12,107 nt of DNA from Glaciecola sp034112105. GTDB lineage: Bacteria; Pseudomonadota; Gammaproteobacteria; Enterobacterales; Alteromonadaceae. Below, in pieces: positions 1 through 6,197 of the stretch. The translations under genes and the position numbers were made by a program. Location of the stretch: the NCBI GenBank assembly GCA_034112105.1, contig JAWUVZ010000134.1:1-12107 (forward strand). The letters are read 5' to 3'. Position 1 is the stretch's first letter; every line of letters starts with the position of its first letter. The notes beneath the pieces were generated by a model. The model did not search any database and was not told where the DNA came from. It was given only the letters and a program-made list of their open reading frames with translations.

Positions 1-2093
1 CATATGGGCGTTTTACCATCATTTATTGCGCTCTCTTTTTCTAAACGTAAATCAATCTCTTTTTTTTGATAAATAGCTTTGGATTCAGATGAATTAAATT
101 CAGGATTATGAATATGATATATATTTATTGATAAGCAGGGATTAAAAAGTTGGTAATCACTTTGTGAAATATAATAATTCATAAACGAGTCACAATGGAA
201 GGTTCCAATTTCAAAATCACATTTGAAGCTGAAACTTCGAGGCGAACAATAAATCCACATATCTGCAGAGAAAGTGTTGGCAACACCTAATTGATTCAAA
301 ATTAGACCTTGAGACTCCTTGCTTTTAGCATTTGCTTCACAGCGACTCAATACAAAGAACTTATGCGGTTCTATAAAATCAGGGATTTTGTTAATTGTGC
401 TATCAACCGCTATATCTGCATTAGAAACATGGATTATCGCTTTTGGAAAAAGTGTATCAGCCATGTCAAAGATGAATTCAAAAGTTGGCCTTTTGTTATA
501 GTCTAAAAATACCAGTCTTTCAGTAATATTTGATCCACTTATCTTCTCTTTAATTTTGCGAGAAAGTTCACCGGTTTCTCTTTCATATAAAAGTACTACA
601 AGATCAAAATATTTTAAATTTTCCTCAATGCAATACAGGTATTCATCTAAACGGTCTGCTTTTGGTTCATCGAAAACGGAGGTAATAAAAATGGTTTTGC
701 CTTCAAACGCTGAAGTGAGATTTTTCTCACTAATCCCCCCCCCTTTAACAAAAGATGGCTGCAGTAAGCCCTCCTTGCCGTCTACCTCAATTATAAAAGA
801 AGTAGCCAAACCGTCAATAAACGTAATTTTTCTCGCAGTAAGAGCATCTAAGCCGCAACCCTTCACAAAATCAAATTCGTCTTGTTCAGCACCCTTATTC
901 AATATTGTTTCAATTACATGTATAGAACTTGAGAGAGGTATACGACGATCGAAATGATCCAGAACGATAGAGTAGAGTTGTGAATCACGTTGTAATAGTT
1001 CGAATAAATGTGCATTAGCCCATGAGGCTAGTTTTAATACTGCATACTTCTCAGCATCTTTATTAACATAATCTTCTATTTTAATTTCTTCAGTTATTCT
1101 AAGCGAATTCCAGCAATTTTTGCTGACTTGCCAAATTGAATAGTCCGCCAATTTGTTAGGTAACCAAGTATCTTCCAAGCAAGTCAGATACTTGTTCTTT
1201 ATATTATAGTATTCAGTTGGTTCAAATAAATCTAAAAACAAGTGTTTATTAACAGACTGATATTTTAGCCTTTCATTCTTGTCCTGCTCTAAGTGAAACA
1301 GGCTATTTGGGTCAATATATTTTATCTTCAACCCGCAAGATATACTTAACCTTTGGTATATATCACTATCATCCCAACCATAAGTCCGAATATACTCGTT
1401 GTAATACCCGATTCTTTGAAGCGTTTCTTTAGTTGCGCCAAACGAACCATTGACGAACTTTTGATCTTCGTCATTGTTATTAACAGCAAATTCCCAATTG
1501 CCCCTAACATACTCACCACTCTCGAATGTATTAAGTTCTATAAAGTTCTTATTAACAGTAATATCTGCATCAAACTTAAATACTTTTGAGTACCGTGCAA
1601 ACCTCAACCCTACGTTAAAACCATAAGTTAATATCCACTTTGGCTCGTTTTCTACTCGAATGATTTTAATTCGTTCATCATTTATATCAGCTAAAGTCTC
1701 TGAAACAGGTGTTGATGAGCACCAATCAACAATTATAATTTCGTCTACATCAAGTTTAATCCAAGTCGCTAGGGCTTTTTTTAAATTGTCATTTCGATTC
1801 ATGCAGCAACTGACTATGCTTATACCTTCTTTTATAGTTAATTCATCAAATTCGCTAAGTGTTTTAATTTTTGTTAAATCTGCAGCAATTTGATTGCTAT
1901 TAGCTATAGCAGCTCCGTTCATTTTTGGAAGATCTAAACAATAATGGGTACAGATTGACTCCAATAATTTCTCAGCAGCCGGCCTCAGCGACATATTCGA
2001 TAGCTTAATAGCTAACTTATTTGCAGCTTCTAGCTCCCCTTTGCTAGCTAGGTCTTTGAGCTGGGCCAATTCTGTTGACAGTGGTTTATTCAT
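1..2093 (-). CDS. Two-domain glycosyltransferase (GT2-like N-terminus plus uncharacterised C-terminal domain), 3' end missing
   Basis: The frame is open from ATG at 2093 to the left edge: 697 codons, no stop. A TAA directly precedes the ATG in frame, so the start is firm, although no good Shine-Dalgarno is visible. Residues 1-85 are helical. Residues 90-270 look like a GT-A family 2 glycosyltransferase: ISIVSCCMNR (91-100), IIIVDWCS (119-126), metal-binding FDAD (174-177), and NGSFGA (215-220) with GWDDSDIYQR (239-248), as in galactosyltransferase-like C-terminal segments. Residues 270-450 are unassigned. Residues 466-697 form a second domain with SNADI (557-561), SADMWI (609-614), a G/CD motif (630-635) and NP...HIHN (651-663). 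From memory these recur in uncharacterised polysaccharide-locus proteins. The role is probably sugar transfer to the capsule repeat in the cytoplasm; donor and acceptor cannot be read. A G9 run lies in the linker (codons 451-453). Sampled GC is about 31%, lower than the export genes. Confidence 0.88.
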   Translation of the reverse strand, partial: MNKPLSTELAQLKDLASKGELEAANKLAIKLSNMSLRPAAEKLLESICTHYCLDLPKMNGAAIANSNQIAADLTKIKTLSEFDELTIKEGISIVSCCMNRNDNLKKALATWIKLDVDEIIIVDWCSSTPVSETLADINDERIKIIRVENEPKWILTYGFNVGLRFARYSKVFKFDADITVNKNFIELNTFESGEYVRGNWEFAVNNNDEDQKFVNGSFGATKETLQRIGYYNEYIRTYGWDDSDIYQRLSISCGLKIKYIDPNSLFHLEQDKNERLKYQSVNKHLFLDLFEPTEYYNIKNKYLTCLEDTWLPNKLADYSIWQVSKNCWNSLRITEEIKIEDYVNKDAEKYAVLKLASWANAHLFELLQRDSQLYSIVLDHFDRRIPLSSSIHVIETILNKGAEQDEFDFVKGCGLDALTARKITFIDGLATSFIIEVDGKEGLLQPSFVKGGGISEKNLTSAFEGKTIFITSVFDEPKADRLDEYLYCIEENLKYFDLVVLLYERETGELSRKIKEKISGSNITERLVFLDYNKRPTFEFIFDMADTLFPKAIIHVSNADIAVDSTINKIPDFIEPHKFFVLSRCEANAKSKESQGLILNQLGVANTFSADMWIYCSPRSFSFKCDFEIGTFHCDSFMNYYISQSDYQLFNPCLSINIYHIHNPEFNSSESKAIYQKKEIDLRLEKESAINDGKTPI
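714..731 (-). other. Perfect 7-bp hairpin 3 bases downstream of the G9 tract
   Basis: On the coding strand AGTGAGA is followed by AAAA and then TCTCACT, giving a perfect 7-bp stem with a 4-base loop. It begins three bases after the G9 run. No U-run follows, and it lies within an open frame, so it is not an intrinsic terminator. It may be chance, or it may stall a polymerase or ribosome at the slippery tract. Confidence 0.55.
735..743 (-). repeat. G9 homopolymer tract inside the two-domain glycosyltransferase gene
   Basis: Nine consecutive C on the + strand read as GGG GGG GGG (Gly451-453) in the gene. I saw no other G or C run of this length in the window. It sits in the linker just before the second domain. 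With ten G the frame reads GAT TAG and stops after residue 454. With eight G it continues for about 28 foreign residues and stops at TAG after residue 481. Either change therefore removes the C-terminal domain and keeps the GT2 domain. Tracts like this are known hot spots for slipped-strand mispairing in capsule and LPS genes of other bacteria; that this one varies is an inference. Confidence 0.85.
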
Positions 2094-2120
2094 TTATTTA
2101 ATGTATCCATTTTCAATTTT

Positions 2121-3074
2121 CTATATTGCAGGGCTGAACCCATATTTTCTGCAAAGTAATTTGAAGTTTTTCGATCTTTTTATTTCAGCTTTCAAACTTG
2201 GTGCTATTTCCCTTCTTGGCCTAGAGGATATAGTCTCCCCCGTTCTACCACTGTCACCAGTTACTTTGAATTGGTCAAAAAGCTCTTTGAAAGAGTCATG
2301 AAATTCAATTTTTAACACTCCACACATTTTTTTCATGACTCTATCTGGTGATTTTGTAAAGCTTTCATACTTAATAATTTGATTTTTGCGAAACTGAGAC
2401 AGGAATGCTAAAACACGATTACAATATTCGTCAAATGTTTGGGGACTAAAGTGCAACCAACTATTTGATTGAAGAGAAGCATAACAATCTATCGGATTTC
2501 TGACCGTTACCAATGAAACAATGTCAAACTCTTCTTTTAATAAGTCAACTATCGTCGATTTAGCAGTGTAGGATTCTCCAACGCAATAATCTGAGTGGCT
2601 GTGGTCTCTTAGTATCAAAGCCCCTCCACGTTCAACAACATGCCTATGTGTTTCTTTCACCGATAATTTGAATATTTTTTTCGCCAAATTTGTAGCGTCA
2701 GGAAACCTTGCTTGATAAGCCAAAGTGGCAATATCTGAAGGTAAAAATGTCGCTTTCTCGGGTGCCAAGTGACGATAAGAATGAGGGTGAACCTCACTCA
2801 GAATAAATGTGTTTGGCATTGCGGAAAAGCACTTTGTCACTAGCGAACCTCCACTGCAAGCTAAATGATGAAGTATTCTTAACCTGGGCTTAACTTCATT
2901 GGCTTTATCTAAAACAAGATTGCAAGTGTCAATAATTGACTCTGCATTTTCAACAAACTGACCGGAAGCTATTTCAGCTTCAACAACATCAGTATCAGTA
3001 CGTTTAATTGTTTCATCAATGAGCTTTACTGTACTTTTCAATTCACTTTGAAGCTCATCCAACCATTTACTCAT
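2121..3074 (-). CDS. Sulfotransferase (PAPS-dependent type), probably polysaccharide-modifying
   Basis: This 317-residue protein probably transfers sulfate from PAPS to a polysaccharide or its terminus in the cytoplasm. Residues 1-62 are helical and may contact a partner. LHHLACSGGS (68-77) fits the 5'-phosphosulfate loop. TVRNPIDCYAS (190-200) fits the 3'-phosphate motif RxPxDxxxS. TGDSGRTGE (272-280) followed by RPRR (285-288) matches the C-terminal glycine-rich loop seen in related sulfotransferases. The frame extends upstream to a TTG at 3113, but I chose ATG at 3074: GGAAG lies 8 bases upstream and the ATG overlaps the preceding stop by 8 bases (ATGAGTAA), suggesting translational coupling to the methyltransferase/coiled-coil gene. 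The next gene starts 27 bases after the stop. The family call is fairly sure; the sulfated substrate is unknown. Confidence 0.85.
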   Translation of the reverse strand: MSKWLDELQSELKSTVKLIDETIKRTDTDVVEAEIASGQFVENAESIIDTCNLVLDKANEVKPRLRILHHLACSGGSLVTKCFSAMPNTFILSEVHPHSYRHLAPEKATFLPSDIATLAYQARFPDATNLAKKIFKLSVKETHRHVVERGGALILRDHSHSDYCVGESYTAKSTIVDLLKEEFDIVSLVTVRNPIDCYASLQSNSWLHFSPQTFDEYCNRVLAFLSQFRKNQIIKYESFTKSPDRVMKKMCGVLKIEFHDSFKELFDQFKVTGDSGRTGETISSRPRREIAPSLKAEIKRSKNFKLLCRKYGFSPAI

Positions 3075-4746
3075 CGCTTTTACTTCCAAACGATTTACGC
3101 ATATCTTTTTCAATTAACTCTGGGTGCTCTTTCTGCAAATTAAAATAATAGTTGGCAGCCGTTTCAAGCTTTTCTCGGAGCTGTTTAACTAAAACAAGTA
3201 ATTGGTTTTCGCTTTCAACTTTGTTCTGATAGTCGCGCCTCAAAGTATCCAAATCCAACTGAGCTTTTAATATTATTTTAGATGATAAGGACGATGATGC
3301 ATTGAACTGTTTTTGAAGTTCATCAAAGTTTCCTATCTTCTCATAAAGCTGCGTTTGCAATTGTTCAGCCCATTTTTTATTTTCACTGTGCCAATGGGTT
3401 TGTTCTGCCAAGCCTTCACTCATATTACTTAATTGTGACTCTAGTTCGCTTACCCGCTCTGCTAGTTTAACTGCATTTTGCGAACTAGCTTGATTTTCCT
3501 GTTTATATTCTGCTAGAGCTTGGCTTTCTTTTGATAGTTGCTGATTTAAAGAAGCATTTAACTCTTCTTGTTTCCCTAACTGTTCTTGCAGTTCAACTTG
3601 AACCTGTGAAGTTTTCTTCAGTTCGCTTTGATTTGATTCAGCGTCTTTACTTAAGATTATAGTCGATGATTGAAGCTTTTGTTTTTCTGTTTCAAGATGA
3701 GACACTAATTCACTCAATTTTTCTATACGGACGTTACTTTCGTCAGCGATTTCTCTAACTTTATCTAACTCCGCACATATATCTATTTTCTCTTTATCAC
3801 TGTCCACTTGTTGTTTTTTCAAACTAGAATTTTGCTGCTCTAGGCTGACTTTTTCTTCTTCAAGCGAACTCAACTTTGAAGCGTAAGTGTTATTATCATT
3901 TTGTTTTGAAAATAACTCATCTTTTAGCTTGTTTACCATGTGCAGTTGTTCGTTAGCAGTTGTTTGAGTTTGTTTAACAAGCTCTTTTCCTTGGATACAA
4001 GCCTCTTTCTCATTGGCTAATTGTGCACTAATTTCTGCAAGTTTCTGCTTCAAGACTGCATTTTTCTCTTCATCTACCCGAAGTCTACTTTCTAACTCTC
4101 TATTGGCAAGTCGATCCCTGTTCAAGCGAAAATAATACTCGACGAAAGGTGTGTGAGTTTCATCTTGTAAGATAAACTCGTACCCTAAACTACTGGTAAG
4201 CTCAATTAGTTGACTGCTATTTGCTGCCGTTTTATATAATGGCTTTTCACTACTTCTAATAACTAACCAATCTAATTTATATAATTCTTGTATAGCACAA
4301 CTTTTTAGCAACGCAGCTTCGTAGCCTTGCGCTTCCAGTACTAATATATTTAGATGTGCCGGATTAGCATCCACATGCTGACAAATAACATCGCCAATGG
4401 CCAAAGGCTTTACCGAGTTTGTGCTAATCGTTTTTAAGTTTGAGAAGTATGAGTAGAGCGCATCAGGTGCTAATAAAGAGTTAAATCTTGGGTTACTGAT
4501 TTCGTAAACATTGCATTGCTGATCAGAACCAGCAACCCACCCTTGAATGACTTGTACATTTTGATAGCGTTTTGCTTTTGTTTGCAGCTTTTTGAATAGC
4601 ACGTTGTCAGCTTCAACAGCAACAACGGTTTTTATATGTAGTGCATCGTAAACACTTAGCTCGGAACCAACACCAGCACCAATGTGCAATAGCGTACCTA
4701 AGGTTTTATCCGTGTGTCCTAAAAGATGGGGTAAAAACGTTAACAT
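3067..4746 (-). CDS. FkbM-like methyltransferase domain fused to a long coiled coil
   Basis: This is a 559-residue soluble protein. Residues 15-205 look like a class I SAM-dependent methyltransferase related to the FkbM family: LLHIGAGVGSE (19-29) is motif I, VAVEAD (42-47) carries the acidic residue expected to bind the SAM ribose, and LVLEAQGYEAALL (135-147) resembles the FkbM 'D-x-x-G-x-E' strand, though with E for the usual first D. From about 211 to 545 the sequence is almost pure heptad coiled coil, rich in E, K, Q, L and S. It ends in a short tail (HPELIEKD and a basic segment). ATG 4746 has TAAGGA 5 bases upstream and is the first gene after a promoter-bearing gap; its stop overlaps the sulfotransferase start. 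Its likely role is methylation of a sugar or chain end, with the coil as scaffold or spacer. A non-catalytic scaffold is possible. Confidence 0.8.
   Translation of the reverse strand: MLTFLPHLLGHTDKTLGTLLHIGAGVGSELSVYDALHIKTVVAVEADNVLFKKLQTKAKRYQNVQVIQGWVAGSDQQCNVYEISNPRFNSLLAPDALYSYFSNLKTISTNSVKPLAIGDVICQHVDANPAHLNILVLEAQGYEAALLKSCAIQELYKLDWLVIRSSEKPLYKTAANSSQLIELTSSLGYEFILQDETHTPFVEYYFRLNRDRLANRELESRLRVDEEKNAVLKQKLAEISAQLANEKEACIQGKELVKQTQTTANEQLHMVNKLKDELFSKQNDNNTYASKLSSLEEEKVSLEQQNSSLKKQQVDSDKEKIDICAELDKVREIADESNVRIEKLSELVSHLETEKQKLQSSTIILSKDAESNQSELKKTSQVQVELQEQLGKQEELNASLNQQLSKESQALAEYKQENQASSQNAVKLAERVSELESQLSNMSEGLAEQTHWHSENKKWAEQLQTQLYEKIGNFDELQKQFNASSSLSSKIILKAQLDLDTLRRDYQNKVESENQLLVLVKQLREKLETAANYYFNLQKEHPELIEKDMRKSFGSKSDE
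3083..3087 (-). promoter_or_regulatory. Shine-Dalgarno GGAAG deciding the sulfotransferase start
   Basis: GGAAG lies 8 bases before ATG 3074, inside the end of the upstream coding sequence. The competing in-frame TTG at 3113 has no comparable site, so the shorter protein is preferred. Confidence 0.65.
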
Positions 4747-4751
4747 AGTAA

Positions 4752-4757
4752 TCCTTA
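4752..4757 (-). promoter_or_regulatory. Strong Shine-Dalgarno TAAGGA of the methyltransferase/coiled-coil gene
   Basis: TAAGGA is separated by 5 bases from ATG 4746. It is among the best ribosome-binding sites in the window and fits a gene that opens a new transcription unit. Confidence 0.7.
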
Positions 4758-4820
4758 CTTCATCCTGGGTGTTTAAACTCGACTACTTCTAGGGCCTAAT
4801 CTCCCTACCAACTGACAGCA

Positions 4821-4838
4821 TAAAATATAAATATTTTA
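4821..4838. repeat. 18-bp AT-rich palindrome just downstream of the predicted promoter
   Basis: TAAAATAT, two bases, then ATATTTTA: perfect 8-bp arms. If transcription starts near 4842 the palindrome covers roughly +5 to +22, where a repressor could act. AT-rich palindromes also arise by chance in DNA of this composition, so an operator role is only a suggestion. Confidence 0.4.
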
Positions 4839-4848
4839 AGCGGAGGGG

Positions 4849-4877
4849 AGTCTAGCAAATATTGGAATGGTTTTCAA
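4849..4877 (-). promoter_or_regulatory. Predicted sigma70 promoter with extended -10
   Basis: On the minus strand TTGAAA (4877-4872; 5 of 6 to the -35 consensus) is followed by a 17-base spacer and TAGACT (4854-4849; 4 of 6 to the -10). A TG one base before the -10 makes it an extended -10. Transcription would start near 4842, giving a leader of about 95 bases before ATG 4746. It lies in the only long intergenic gap (4747-4961), so the methyltransferase, sulfotransferase and two-domain glycosyltransferase genes could be transcribed from here as well as by read-through from the export genes. Confidence 0.55.
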
Positions 4878-4937
4878 AGCGTAAACTCTTTGTATTAGCG
4901 GCTTAAGTTTAGTTTACCATAGAGCCATATCAGGTAT

Positions 4938-4962
4938 TTTGTGGTCATTTGTGGTCATTTGT
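4938..4962. repeat. 10-bp tandem repeat, 2.5 copies
   Basis: The unit TTTGTGGTCA occurs twice in a row, followed by TTTGT. It touches the last base of the stop codon of the upstream glycosyltransferase gene. The 10-bp period is one helical turn, so it could be a paired protein-binding site, or simply a slippage product. The rest of the gap (4878-4937) shows no clear terminator or small gene. Confidence 0.6.
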
Positions 4963-6194
4963 CAATGCGATAATAACCACTCATTTAAAGGCATAAACAA
5001 GGCCTCGGAATAACCTATATTTGTGGGTATTTTTGATATTTTTACTTTTGAGAAAGACGCCAGTCCCAAAGACTCATCTATCGCCATCGGCACGCTCAAC
5101 CTTTCAGCCTCTCGGCTTAACCAACACCTACCACTAATAACAAAGGGTTTATTAAAAAACGCTAACATCCATATCAAACCTGAACTTTTGTATTTATAAG
5201 CGTTGATGTCATAGGTGCAAATCACCCCACTTATTCGCCTATACATTTTCAACATCTCTTGATTAGTCCAAAACCCATGGTGCAATGTTAGTCTCGGTTC
5301 TGTTTTTGCCCAGTTTTTTAAGGTTTGTACGGTATCCATTATTTCAGGATATTCCCAAGCTAATGTAAATTGAATAACAAATTCTGTATCTGCACCCGTT
5401 GATGCTAAACCTTGCTTTAAGACTTCAGGCAGTCGATTAAAACCTTTATCCAGTTTTGCATCACCAAAATATAATAAGTAGCTTTTACTTGTTATATGAG
5501 TTGCTTGTTCACATTCCTTTTGAGGTATCTCCCCGGCCCAATCCATTAAATAACAGGGGTGCAAAAAACATTTATCAAACGACAATAAATCGATATATGT
5601 GTCGCAAAGCTCCTGTTCACTGCAATATAATGACACAAAGCGACATTTTGCCAACGTTGTAAATGCCATTTTGTACCACAAAAATTTTATTTCTGGCTCT
5701 TGCCCACTGGGTGTTGGCGAATACATAGCACAAGCGGCTATGTGTATATTACTATTACTTAACGAATCATCTAATTGGCTTATAGCGTAACTTAATGCAC
5801 TGCCATGCTCCCAATTTAAACAAGGTACAAAAATTACTATAGGCTGCTGACTTGAATGTTTAATTGCACTTTCCAATAGAGCCTTATACTCTAGCGTCAA
5901 AACTCGAATATATTTCTGAAGTCCGGCAGGACCTAAAACTGAACCACCATGAAAGTGCTTATAAAAAACAGTTTCAAAACTCAATTCTATTGAAATCCCA
6001 CTTGCGTTAAATCGTTCACGCAGTTTTCCGTCCAACAACTTGTGAGCAAACACACTTATAGACTCATTCGGCTGTCTACGCTTTATTTGACAAAGAGTTT
6101 CCGCTAGCGCTGCATGGTGCCCGCCAGCTTCCATCATACCAGGGTCGAAAACCCATATTGCCTTGCTACCGCGATCAAGATCAGACAAACTCAA
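4962..6194 (-). CDS. GT-B fold glycosyltransferase (GT4-like)
   Basis: This 410-residue protein probably transfers a sugar from a nucleotide donor during cytoplasmic assembly of the polysaccharide. The N-terminus FDPGMMEAGGHHAALAE (16-32) looks like the first strand and glycine-rich turn of a GT-B enzyme. YLLYFGDAKLDKGF (239-252) matches the start of the GT4 donor domain (the usual 'G-R-x-x-x-x-K-G' region with D-K-G). LHHGFWTNQEMLKMY (304-318) and YKSSGLIWMLAFFNKPFVI (335-353) fit the donor-binding segment, with KSSG where many GT4 enzymes have E-x-x-x-G. No ATG exists before residue 20, which is already inside the conserved N-terminus, so TTG 6194 is the best start. It lies 3 bases after the upstream TAG with only a weak Shine-Dalgarno, suggesting coupled translation. 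The fold is fairly sure; donor and linkage are not. Confidence 0.78.
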   Translation of the reverse strand: MSLSDLDRGSKAIWVFDPGMMEAGGHHAALAETLCQIKRRQPNESISVFAHKLLDGKLRERFNASGISIELSFETVFYKHFHGGSVLGPAGLQKYIRVLTLEYKALLESAIKHSSQQPIVIFVPCLNWEHGSALSYAISQLDDSLSNSNIHIAACAMYSPTPSGQEPEIKFLWYKMAFTTLAKCRFVSLYCSEQELCDTYIDLLSFDKCFLHPCYLMDWAGEIPQKECEQATHITSKSYLLYFGDAKLDKGFNRLPEVLKQGLASTGADTEFVIQFTLAWEYPEIMDTVQTLKNWAKTEPRLTLHHGFWTNQEMLKMYRRISGVICTYDINAYKYKSSGLIWMLAFFNKPFVISGRCWLSREAERLSVPMAIDESLGLASFSKVKISKIPTNIGYSEALFMPLNEWLLSH

Positions 6195-6197
6195 GGT

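Noticed and set aside
60..67. Eight-A run (coding strand) near the left edge as a second phase-variation tract
   Set aside because: A runs of this length are expected in DNA this AT-rich (another occurs in the kpsM-like gene at 11988-11995), and nothing marks it as a domain boundary.
556..957. 133-codon open frame on the + strand
   Set aside because: It is antisense to the two-domain glycosyltransferase, whose frame is open throughout and has recognisable motifs. The + strand product shows no family features and reads the C9 run as low-complexity Pro.
3075..3113. Longer sulfotransferase start at TTG 3113 (13 extra residues)
   Set aside because: It would overlap the upstream gene by 47 bases and has no good Shine-Dalgarno, whereas ATG 3074 has GGAAG at 8 bases and a short coupled overlap.
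4875..4892. CAAAG-N8-CTTTG inverted repeat as a terminator for the upstream unit
   Set aside because: The stem is only 5 bp with an 8-base loop and no U-run follows; it also overlaps the predicted -35 element.
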